Source of the DNA: Thermoanaerobaculales bacterium
Lineage (GTDB): Bacteria; Acidobacteriota; Thermoanaerobaculia; Thermoanaerobaculales; Sulfomarinibacteraceae
Assembly: GCA_029932545.1 (NCBI GenBank)
Contig: JAOZPW010000020.1
Location: forward strand, 1-23,376
DNA: 23,376 bases
Reading direction: 5' to 3'
The position numbers were made by a program, and so were the translations under genes. The notes under the pieces were generated by a model that worked only from the letters and a program-made list of their open reading frames with translations, made no database searches and had not been told where the DNA came from. Positions 7,394 to 13,355 of this stretch are shown here, piece after piece (within the stretch, counting starts at the first letter, position 1; every line of letters begins with the position of its first letter).

Positions 7394-8038
7394 ATGAACA
7401 TGCACAAGGGTCCTCCAATCATCGGACAGTTGATCGCCGAACACGAAGTGGTCGAGAGGGTAGTTGGTTCACTTCACCGGTGGGCAGTCGAGGGGCAGGA
7501 AGCTGACCCTGATGCCCGGGCGGTCTACATCGATTTTTTCAGAGTGTGGGCGAAGGGTTTTCACCACCAGCAGGAGGAGACAATTCTCTTTCCGGCCCTG
7601 GCCGAGCACGTTGAAATTTCATTGGATCATGGTCCTCTCAAGATCCTGACCGACGAACATGAACGTGAGGTGGAGTTGGTTGCCCAGTTGGAGAGTGCGG
7701 ACCAGGGTGAACCAACTCTGGCGGTAGCCCTGGAGCTGGCCCACCTCTTGTGGATGCATATCGACAAGGAGAATAGCGTCGTGTTGCCGGAGGCTGGTGA
7801 ACGGCTCATCAGGGCGGGCGTCGGTTCGCTCGAAGGATCGACGGAAGGGCCTGATGAGGTGGCGGTCCGGGAGGCGGTCGAGCCCCTGGTGATTCGCTGG
7901 ACACCGCTCGAGGATGACGATCTCTACCGCGGAGATGGATGCATGGCCTGTTCGGCCTATGGAAACACCTGCGGCGGTATCGAGAAGGAGTGGTGGAACG
8001 CCTGGGAGTGGGAACAACACCTATCCTACGAGGAGTAA
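7394..8038 (+). CDS. Hemerythrin-like protein with C-terminal Cys cluster
   Basis: The 214-aa product begins at the ATG after GGGAGA (7381-7386). Residues about 8-140 form a hemerythrin-like four-helix bundle with candidate di-iron ligands H17, H57/H58, E61/E62, H89, H117/H122 and E126 (AEHEVVE; HHQQEE; DEHER; HIDKEN). Such proteins bind O2, NO or iron, or act as redox sensors. After the bundle, residues 165-214 form an extra tail with C183xxC186x6C193 and several Trp (EKEWWNAWEWEQ), which could bind a metal or act as a redox switch. The next gene's ribosome binding site (GAGGAG) lies across this gene's end, so it is coupled to the DUF47 gene and perhaps to phosphate uptake. The precise role is unknown. 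Confidence 0.85.
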   Translation: MNMHKGPPIIGQLIAEHEVVERVVGSLHRWAVEGQEADPDARAVYIDFFRVWAKGFHHQQEETILFPALAEHVEISLDHGPLKILTDEHEREVELVAQLESADQGEPTLAVALELAHLLWMHIDKENSVVLPEAGERLIRAGVGSLEGSTEGPDEVAVREAVEPLVIRWTPLEDDDLYRGDGCMACSAYGNTCGGIEKEWWNAWEWEQHLSYEE

Positions 8039-8040
8039 CG

Positions 8041-8688
8041 ATGGCGATACTATTCAAGGCCACCCATTCATTGGAAAATCAGATCGACGAGTATCTGGAT
8101 ACCGTCAGCCAGGGCCTCATCGTATTTGGTGAAGGGGTCAGGCACTATCTTGAACGTGATTCCATCCGCTTCGAGGAAAGGATCAAGGCGATCGAGCGCC
8201 TGGAGGGTATGGCAGACAGCCTGCGCAGATCGATTGAGGGCGGCCTCTACGGTCACAGCCTGATTCCCGAGCACCGTGGAGATGTTCTGCAGCTGTTGGA
8301 GAGCATCGACGATTTGATCGACATGGCCAAGGAGACTCTCAACCAGTTTCTGGTGGAGCAGCCCTTCATCCCGGAGCCGCTCAACCGGCACTATACCGAA
8401 TTGGCCCAGACATCAATCCAGGCAGGCGAGGCGGTCATCGTCGCCACCAGGGCATTTTTCAAGAATCTGAGTGCGGTCAAGGACCACCTTCACAAGGTCT
8501 ACTTCTTCGAGAAAGAGGCGGATACCATCGGTAATCGACTCAAGCTGGCGGTCTTCCAATCGGACGAGTTGGAGCTTGCCCAGAAAATGCACCTCCGGTA
8601 TTTCGCCCTCCACATCGACAGCATCGCTGATGTGGCGGAAGGGGTCGCCGACAGGCTGACCATTTTCGCGATCAAGAGGACGTTGTGA
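8041..8688 (+). CDS. DUF47 (PhoU-like) phosphate-transport accessory protein
   Basis: This 215-aa all-helical protein matches the DUF47/TIGR00153 family, related to PhoU. Visible signatures are LENQIDEYLDTVSQGLIVF near the N-terminus, FEERIKAIERLEGMADSLRR, the SIDDLIDMAKETLNQF helix, VYFFEKEADTIGNRLK and FALHIDSIADVAEGVADRL. Members typically sit next to a PiT low-affinity phosphate permease and are thought to modulate it, as is the case here. The ATG lies 2 bp after the hemerythrin-like stop, with GAGGAG about 6 bp upstream. A longer in-frame start inside the hemerythrin-like gene is unlikely. The repeat block begins 3 bp after the stop codon. Confidence 0.93.
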   Translation: MAILFKATHSLENQIDEYLDTVSQGLIVFGEGVRHYLERDSIRFEERIKAIERLEGMADSLRRSIEGGLYGHSLIPEHRGDVLQLLESIDDLIDMAKETLNQFLVEQPFIPEPLNRHYTELAQTSIQAGEAVIVATRAFFKNLSAVKDHLHKVYFFEKEADTIGNRLKLAVFQSDELELAQKMHLRYFALHIDSIADVAEGVADRLTIFAIKRTL

Positions 8689-8691
8689 AGG

Positions 8692-8719
8692 CTCTCAGCT
8701 GTCAGCTCTCAGCTCTCAG
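8692..8719. repeat. Four tandem heptamers (CTCTCAG/CTGTCAG)
   Basis: The units are CTCTCAG, CTGTCAG, CTCTCAG and CTCTCAG, the reverse-complement orientation of the array at 1981-2022. The array begins 3 bases after the DUF47 stop codon. A further two-copy fragment of the same family occurs near 8864-8877, so this family occurs twice in the gap before pit. Confidence 0.92.
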
Positions 8720-8749
8720 CTTAGGCGCATGCAAAAACAAGAAAAAAGC

Positions 8750-8779
8750 CACAAAAAGGCACAAAAAGGAACAAAGAAG
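8750..8779. repeat. Decamer tandem repeat (CACAAAAAGG)
   Basis: Two exact copies of CACAAAAAGG are followed by the diverged AACAAAGAAG. The same 10-bp family appears at 12892-12931 and 22185-22213. Confidence 0.85.
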
Positions 8780-8815
8780 AAAGACAAAAGGTGTGTTGGG
8801 ACTGCATGTGGGAGC

Positions 8816-8833
8816 GCGGGGCTCCTGCCCCGC
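8816..8833. repeat. GC-rich hairpin GCGGGG-CTCCTG-CCCCGC
   Basis: A perfect 6-bp stem with a 6-base loop lies inside the DUF47-pit gap. It resembles a REP-like palindrome more than a terminator: a short AT-rich stretch (GATTAATTTTT) occurs about 8 bases later, so weak termination is possible but not clear. Confidence 0.45.
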
Positions 8834-8886
8834 ATCGTGGCGATTAATTTTTGCAAGAGGCTCAGCTGTCAGCTCGAAGGATTCAG

Positions 8887-8914
8887 GGTTCAAGTTTCAA
8901 GTATCGAGTATCTG
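8887..8914. repeat. Heptamer array (GGTTCAA/GTTTCAA/GTATCGA/GTATCTG)
   Basis: Four degenerate heptamers lie in tandem, 30 bp upstream of the pit start. This is a third heptamer family within one 256-bp gap, different in sequence from the AGCTGAC-type units but with the same period. Apart from these arrays and the hairpin, I see no gene in 8689-8944. Confidence 0.7.
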
Positions 8915-8944
8915 CTGCCTTCATCCCTCCCGGATCACTGAACG

Positions 8945-10021
8945 ATGACGCTGTTCTTCTTCTCCAGCGGGTTATTCCTGGGATGGTCTCTGGGGGCCAA
9001 CGATGCTGCCAATATCTTCGGGACTGCGGTCGGATCACGAATGCTCCGCTTCCGCACAGCGGCGATCATAGCGTCGGTCTTCGTCGTTATCGGGGCCGTT
9101 GTCGGGGGCAGTGGAACCGCAGAAACTCTTGGTCGGCTGGGTGCGGTCAACGCTCTCGCCGGGTCCTTCACGGTGGCTCTGGCCGCCGGCGTGACGGTCT
9201 TCTGGATGACGAGGGCTTCCCTGCCTGTCTCCACGTCTCAGGCAATTGTCGGAGCGATCATCGGCTGGAATCTGTTCTCCGGATCATCGACAGACGGCGG
9301 CACCCTCGGCCAGATCGTTGCAACCTGGGTCATCTGCCCGATCATTGCCGGTCTGTTGGCTGCCGGGCTCTACATTGGGCTCCGGTTTGTTCTCATCAGG
9401 GCCCGTGTACACCTTCTTCAGATCGACTGGTGGACGCGGGCCGGGTTGGTGCTGGTCGGTGCTTTCGGGGCCTACAGCCTGGGCGCCAACAACATCGCCA
9501 ACGTCGTTGGAGTTTTTGTTCCTGCAGAGCCTTTCGGTGACCTTGTGCTGTTCGGCCTGATCACGGTGAGCGGGACCCAGATCGTTTTCTTCCTTGGTGG
9601 GCTGGCCATAGCAGTCGGGATCTTCACCTATTCGAAAAAGGTCATGGACACAGTTGGGACCAGCCTGATACGAATTTCTCCGGAGGCGGCGTTGGTCGTG
9701 GTACTGGCTCAAGCCATCGTGCTGTTCGTTTTCGCGTCGGAAGGTCTGAGGCAGTGGCTCATCGCTCGTGGTTTGCCGCCGATCCCCCTGGTTCCGGTCT
9801 CCAGTTCTCAGGCGGTGGTGGGTGCGGTGATCGGTATCGCTCTGGTTCGGGGTGCCCGGGAGCTGGACTGGAAAATGCTGGGTGGCATTGCCCTGGGGTG
9901 GGTGGCGACGCCGCTAATTGCCGCCTTGATCTCTTTAACCGCCCTCTTCGTCGTACAGAACGTCTTCGACCAGACGGTGTGCCGACCACAGGCGCCGTCG
10001 ACGGCTTCGTTTGAAGAATGA
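8945..10021 (+). CDS. pit: PiT-family inorganic phosphate transporter
   Basis: The 358-aa multi-spanning membrane protein has the internal duplication of the PiT (PF01384) family: GANDAAN (17-23) and PVSTSQA (94-100) in the first half, GANNIAN (180-186) and PVSSSQA (284-290) in the second. These polar signatures form the cation-coupled phosphate path. About nine to ten hydrophobic segments are visible. The ATG starts only four residues before the first membrane segment, so no shorter start is possible; its Shine-Dalgarno sequence is weak. It follows the DUF47 gene on the same strand, the classical DUF47-PiT pairing, but 256 bp of repeats lie between them, so it may also be transcribed separately. 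Confidence 0.95.
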   Translation: MTLFFFSSGLFLGWSLGANDAANIFGTAVGSRMLRFRTAAIIASVFVVIGAVVGGSGTAETLGRLGAVNALAGSFTVALAAGVTVFWMTRASLPVSTSQAIVGAIIGWNLFSGSSTDGGTLGQIVATWVICPIIAGLLAAGLYIGLRFVLIRARVHLLQIDWWTRAGLVLVGAFGAYSLGANNIANVVGVFVPAEPFGDLVLFGLITVSGTQIVFFLGGLAIAVGIFTYSKKVMDTVGTSLIRISPEAALVVVLAQAIVLFVFASEGLRQWLIARGLPPIPLVPVSSSQAVVGAVIGIALVRGARELDWKMLGGIALGWVATPLIAALISLTALFVVQNVFDQTVCRPQAPSTASFEE

Positions 10022-10031
10022 AGGATGAAGG

Positions 10032-10058
10032 GGTCAAAAGGGTCGAAAAGGTCGAAGG
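10032..10058. repeat. Three tandem 9-mers (GGTCRAAAR)
   Basis: The units GGTCAAAAG, GGTCGAAAA and GGTCGAAGG lie in tandem just after the pit stop. They follow two partial GAAGGAT-type heptamers at about 10020-10031. Confidence 0.7.
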
Positions 10059-10075
10059 GGAAACACAATCAGAGA

Positions 10076-10141
10076 GTCCACGAAGTACACGAAGGCACAC
10101 TAAGAAAATGACCCTGGTGGGTCTTCGTGTGCTTCGTGGAC
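10076..10141. repeat. Long hairpin with 19-nt arms in the pit-arsR gap
   Basis: The arms at 10076-10094 and 10123-10141 are complementary at 18 of 19 positions (GTCCACGAAG... / ...CTTCGTGGAC) around a 28-base loop. Outer sequences (GAAACACAAT near 10059 and ATTGTGTTTTTC near 10224) are also complementary, so the structure could extend to roughly 180 bp. The left arm resembles the 10-bp repeat family (ACACGAAGGC). No gene is seen in 10022-10310 (289 bp). It may terminate pit transcription or be a mobile or repeat-derived palindrome; no T-tract directly follows the inner stem. Confidence 0.8.
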
Positions 10142-10310
10142 ATATTTTCAGCTCAGACCTTTCGTTCCGATTTCGCTGGGTTGGCCATGTTTTCATAATC
10201 TTCTTTGCGTGCTCTTTGCGGTTCAATTGTGTTTTTCTTCGGTCCGGATGAACTCACTGCTTTTCCAGTTTTGCCCTTGACGAATCCGAGAATCATAATA
10301 TCGTTGGGTA

Positions 10311-10676
10311 ATGACTGATGAAACACCCATTTTTGACGAGTTTACTGCGCGGATGTCGGATCCCTACTCTTGCGCCTTGATGCGTGACTACATCGCCCAC
10401 TTTGCCAATCCCGTTCGCCTGAAACTGTTGTGCCGGCTAGTTCGTGGCGGACGACTGTGTGTCAACGAACTGGTCGAGGTCACCGGAGAGAAGCAGTCCA
10501 CCGTTTCGCAGCAGTTGAAACAGTTGCAGATGGCCCGTATGGTTCACCGCCAACGGGAGGGAAACCGGGTCTATTATTCGGTCTCCGATCCGGTAGTCGA
10601 GGACACAATGCGCTTTTTCTCGAACATTGCGGAGCGCGTTGACACATTTCAGGGTGGGCCGATATGTTGGGAATGA
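10311..10676 (+). CDS. ArsR-family transcriptional regulator
   Basis: The 121-aa winged-helix protein shows the ArsR/SmtB layout: HFANPVRLKLLCRLV (helix after the N-terminal arm, 30-44), NELVEVTGEKQSTVSQQLKQL (recognition helix-turn-helix, about 52-72) and the wing HRQREGNRVYYSV (79-91). It lacks the ELCVCDL metal motif of arsenite sensors. Cys21, Cys41, Cys50 and Cys119 are present. Cys41 falls where SqrR/BigR-type persulfide sensors have one of their paired Cys, and Cys119 is C-terminal, so a persulfide or redox sensor is plausible. It overlaps a TauE/SafE gene by 13 bp and probably represses it. The DNA-binding family is firm; the ligand is inferred. Confidence 0.9.
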   Translation: MTDETPIFDEFTARMSDPYSCALMRDYIAHFANPVRLKLLCRLVRGGRLCVNELVEVTGEKQSTVSQQLKQLQMARMVHRQREGNRVYYSVSDPVVEDTMRFFSNIAERVDTFQGGPICWE

Positions 10677-11032
10677 GTTGGCAAGGCCTATTTCTGATTC
10701 TCATCGGTCTCCTGGTTGGACTGGCGGCTTCGTTCACCGGTCTCGGCGGTGGGATCATTATGGTACCCCTGCTGCTGGGCATGGGCTATGAGGCCCAGAA
10801 GGCCGTGGGAACCTCGTTTCTCGCCATCCTGATCATCTCGGTGTCTGCCCTGGCTGCCCACGGCAAACTGGCCAACGTCGACTGGAAGATGGGTCTTCTG
10901 CTCGGCGCCGGGGGCATCGTCGGTGCGCAGATCGGCGCTCGCCTGGTCGAGCACGTCTCGACCGCAGGTTTCCGCAAGGTCTTTGCCGTGCTGCTGGTTG
11001 GGGTTGGGGTGTATTTCTTTTCGAAGAGTTGA
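10664..11032 (+). CDS. TauE/SafE-family permease, half-length
   Basis: The 122-aa, four-helix membrane protein contains the TauE/SafE signature LVGLAASFTGLGGGIIMVPLLL (split here: LVGLAASFTG and LGGGIIMVPLL, about 17-38), then AVGTSFLAILIISVSALAAH (47-66) and LLLGAGGIVGAQIGARL. Full TauE/SafE proteins have about 250 aa with two such repeats; single-repeat forms of about 120 aa exist and presumably dimerise. The family exports sulfite, sulfoacetate and other organosulfur anions. It starts inside the ArsR gene; ATG 10673 (ATGA overlap) is an alternative start, but 10664 has the better upstream purine run. ArsR-TauE/SafE pairs are common in sulfide or thiosulfate detoxification operons. Confidence 0.88.
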   Translation: MLGMSWQGLFLILIGLLVGLAASFTGLGGGIIMVPLLLGMGYEAQKAVGTSFLAILIISVSALAAHGKLANVDWKMGLLLGAGGIVGAQIGARLVEHVSTAGFRKVFAVLLVGVGVYFFSKS

Positions 11033-11110
11033 ATGAGACTGGGTGCCCCCCTCTCTCTGCCGGGGCTTGCGGCTCCGAAGGCCGGGGTTGAAATCCAGCG
11101 TCCGCGAACC

Positions 11111-11142
11111 GCGACCGCGTCAGAATCCGCGACCGCTTCAGA
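11111..11142. repeat. Two-copy direct repeat, 18-bp period
   Basis: GCGACCGCGTCAGA (11111-11124) recurs as GCGACCGCTTCAGA (11129-11142) with one mismatch, in the convergent gap between the TauE/SafE and acyl-CoA dehydrogenase genes. The function is unknown. Confidence 0.6.
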
Positions 11143-11174
11143 TGGCAACGACCGCAAACACAGACGCTCGGAGC

Positions 11175-12797
11175 CTACCGCCCCAGAATCTCCACCAAAC
11201 GGTCCATCAGCGCCATTTCACCCACCGAGGCGGCCAGGCAGGCCTCGAAAGCCGCGGCCTCGCGCCATTGCTTGATAACATCCGAGTCGTAGCGACCGCT
11301 GGCCAGCAGGAGGCGGAGGCCGGTTTGTGCAACGTCACGGGCTGCCGACATTCCGTGGAGCCGGGCGCAGATATCGAAGAACTCCGACTGCTGACTGGAA
11401 TCTTCGTCGGCCTTGAGTGAGAACTGGATGGCCGTCTCGACCTCGGCAGCAAGTCGTGCCAGTTCAAACATCGCCCACTGCTCGCGGGGTAGTTTGGTTG
11501 TGTGGCTCAACATGAACAATTCTGCCAGAGCCTGGGCAGCCAGGGTGGCGGCTGTACCAGTTGCTGAATCTTGGACCTTCTGTGCCATGTCCCTGTAGAA
11601 CTGACCCTTGCTGCGCACGTTCATGCGCCAGCGATGCGTGCCGATGATGCTCTGGAGGATTTCCGAAGTGCCCTCGTAGATCGTCGTGATCCGGACGTCG
11701 CGGCGGATCTTTTCGACTTCGTATTCGTGGGTGTAGCCGTAGCCGCCGTGAGCCTGAATGGCCGCGTCGGCAGCCTCGTTTCCGGCCTCGGTTGCGAAGA
11801 GTTTGGCGATTGCCCCCTCGACCTGCAGGCCTTTTTCGCCGCCGTCGAGGCGCCGGGCGATCATCTCGCAATAGGCCCGTGCTGCCTCGAGTCGAACGAC
11901 GTGCGGTACGATCAGTTTGTGGGTGAACCCCTGCTTGGCGAAGAGAATCTCTCCGAACTGCATTCGTTCGTGAGCGTATTGGATCGCTCTATCTATGGCC
12001 TCTTCACCGGCCCCCAGGCCGAACGCGGCGACCATCAAGCGGGTGAAACCGAAGACCGCATTGGCCTGATTGAGGCCGTGGCCCTCTTCGAGTCCGATCA
12101 ACTGGTCTGCGGTGACCTCGACGTCTTCGAAAATCACCTGGGTGGTATTGGAGGCGCGAATACCGTGTTTGACCTCATGGCTGCCGATGTCGATTCCGGC
12201 AGCCGACCGCTCAACGACGAAGAAGGAGGGACCTCCCGGCGTCTTGGCCAGGACGGTATAGAGGTCGGCCACACCGCCGTTGGTGATGAACTGCTTGGTT
12301 CCGGTGATCTTGTAGGCGCTCACCTTTCCCTCGGAATCTGTGATCGGTTCGGCAATGGTGGCCAGCGAAGCGACGTTGCTGCCGGCGGCCGGTTCGGTCA
12401 CCGCGTATCCGACGATCATCCCTTCCTCGGCGATGCGTCCCAACCAGCGCTGCTTCTGCTCATGGGTTCCCCCGACGATGATCGGGTCAACACCCAGGGC
12501 GATGGCAAGAAAAGCCGTGGCGACACCAAGGTCGATCCTGGCCATCTCTTCGGAGACCCTGAGCAGGTCACGGCCGCCACCTCCCAGGCCCCCAACATCT
12601 TCGGGGAGAAACAGGAGGTGGAGTCCGACCTCGGGTCCCAGTAGTTCTTGCATCAACTCGGAGGGGAAGGTGTCTTCCGCATCGAGACGCATCCGGGTCT
12701 CGGCATCCAATTTGCGCTCGGCGATAGTCTTGAGGGTTTGCAATACGAAGTCGAGGCTCTCGTCGTCGAGGCCGAGGGTCTGCTGTTCGAGGGTCAT
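11175..12797 (-). CDS. Acyl-CoA dehydrogenase with long C-terminal extension
   Basis: The 540-aa FAD enzyme introduces the alpha-beta double bond in acyl-CoA. Visible family motifs are GYAVTEPAAGSNVASL (130-145, FAD/substrate segment), KQFITNGGVADLYTVLAKT (168-186), GFTRLMVAAFGLGAGEEA and QAHGGYGYTHEYEVEKIRRD (348-367). IYEGTSEI places the catalytic base at Glu375. Ordinary short- and medium-chain enzymes end near 380-400; here about 150 more helical residues follow, as in VLCAD/ACAD9-like enzymes, suggesting long-chain substrates or membrane association. The start is the ATG with AGGAGA upstream; a longer in-frame start lacks a site. It stands alone, with no electron-transfer flavoprotein or hydratase gene beside it. 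Confidence 0.93.
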   Translation of the reverse strand: MTLEQQTLGLDDESLDFVLQTLKTIAERKLDAETRMRLDAEDTFPSELMQELLGPEVGLHLLFLPEDVGGLGGGGRDLLRVSEEMARIDLGVATAFLAIALGVDPIIVGGTHEQKQRWLGRIAEEGMIVGYAVTEPAAGSNVASLATIAEPITDSEGKVSAYKITGTKQFITNGGVADLYTVLAKTPGGPSFFVVERSAAGIDIGSHEVKHGIRASNTTQVIFEDVEVTADQLIGLEEGHGLNQANAVFGFTRLMVAAFGLGAGEEAIDRAIQYAHERMQFGEILFAKQGFTHKLIVPHVVRLEAARAYCEMIARRLDGGEKGLQVEGAIAKLFATEAGNEAADAAIQAHGGYGYTHEYEVEKIRRDVRITTIYEGTSEILQSIIGTHRWRMNVRSKGQFYRDMAQKVQDSATGTAATLAAQALAELFMLSHTTKLPREQWAMFELARLAAEVETAIQFSLKADEDSSQQSEFFDICARLHGMSAARDVAQTGLRLLLASGRYDSDVIKQWREAAAFEACLAASVGEMALMDRLVEILGR

Positions 12798-12891
12798 AGT
12801 TTCTCCTGATCCCGGTGGGCCGGGATGCGCATTATCCATGATTCCAGGAACAGCTGTCAGTCTTCAGAGCCGAAGGTCACGCAAGGATAGC

Positions 12892-12931
12892 CACAAAGAG
12901 GCACAAAGAGGCACAAAGAGGCACAAAAATG
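12892..12931. repeat. Decamer tandem repeat (CACAAAGAGG)
   Basis: Three exact copies of CACAAAGAGG are followed by a diverged fourth, CACAAAAATG. This is the cleanest member of the 10-bp family in the window. Confidence 0.93.
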
Positions 12932-12984
12932 CCAAAAGGAAATCCCTTGGAGGGGTTATCGGTGATAGCACACCGTGGAGTTTT

Positions 12985-13143
12985 CCCGAGCCCGAGCCCG
13001 AGCCCGAGTCCGTTCCCGTTGCCGTGCCCGACTCCTCTCGGGTTCAGCAACAACTGGGAGATCTACTGGAGCGGTTGCCTGGATCCGGTTTTATGGGGCA
13101 GTGACAAATATTTCGATAACGATAACGGTAACGGGCTCGGGTT
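12985..13143. repeat. Hexamer arrays in inverted orientation
   Basis: Four exact CCCGAG units (12985-13008) pass into TCCGTT, CCCGTT and GCCGTG units (13009-13026). About 90 bp later CGATAA, CGATAA, CGGTAA, CGGGCT and CGGGTT (13114-13143) run in the opposite sense. The segments at 13003-13018 and 13126-13141 are complementary at 14 of 16 positions, so the two arrays can fold together. Confidence 0.75.
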
Positions 13144-13213
13144 AAGGCGCACCTCTTCCTTTTGGTTGCGGCCATGGGCCGCGCTGCGCTCTTTGCGTCT
13201 TGGCGGTTCAGCT

Positions 13214-13245
13214 GAAAGCACTACGGCGTTTGCGCCGTAGCTTTC
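13214..13245. repeat. Strong hairpin downstream of the tolC-like gene
   Basis: CTACGGCG-TTTG-CGCCGTAG (13221-13240) forms a perfect 8-bp stem. It is extended by GAAAG/CTTTC after a two-base bulge. It lies about 110 bp beyond the stop of the minus-strand TolC-like gene. No T-tract follows in either direction, so it is a weak candidate terminator. Confidence 0.55.
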
Positions 13246-13328
13246 ACCCCCATGCCGTGCTTGTAGATCAGGGCGCCGCCGTGGTCGGCGGTCAATCCGG
13301 CAAGCAGGGTCTCGGGCGTCGCAGTAGA
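13221..13328 (-). pseudogene. Possible C-terminal coding remnant (35 codons)
   Basis: In one minus-strand frame, a stretch with no start codon near its 5' end reads like real protein (ETLLAGLTADHGGALIYKHG, then MGVKATAQTP and stop). Its third codon positions are almost all G or C, as in the surrounding genes. An in-frame TGA closes it on the 5' side. It could be the tail of a deleted gene. I do not recognise the family, and a chance open frame in GC-rich DNA is possible. Confidence 0.25.
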
Positions 13329-13355
13329 TCACTGGTGAGAAGTGCGGGTTAGGTC

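Larger units (their letters stand above)
12798..13355. other. 558-bp repeat-rich gap without an intact gene
   Basis: Between the acyl-CoA dehydrogenase start and the TolC-like stop I see only degenerate heptamers near 12849-12869, decamers at 12892-12931, hexamers at 12985-13143, a hairpin at 13214-13245 and a possible 35-codon coding remnant at 13221-13328. Longer open frames here (for example 12929-13240 plus strand) are translations of the repeats. Confidence 0.8.

Noticed and set aside
8685..8948. Small open frames across the DUF47-pit gap
   Set aside because: Their products (for example QLSALSLG and KKKATKRHKK) are translations of heptamer and decamer repeats.
10277..10299. TTGACG...CATAAT promoter for the arsR gene
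   Set aside because: The spacing is only 11 bp, too short for a standard sigma-70 promoter.
11571..12644. 357-codon plus-strand open frame
   Set aside because: It is antisense to the acyl-CoA dehydrogenase, whose motifs are unmistakable; there is no ribosome site or domain.
12929..13240. 103-codon plus-strand frame with PSPSPSPSP and DNDNGNG runs
   Set aside because: It is the translation of the hexamer repeats and shows no coding signal outside them.
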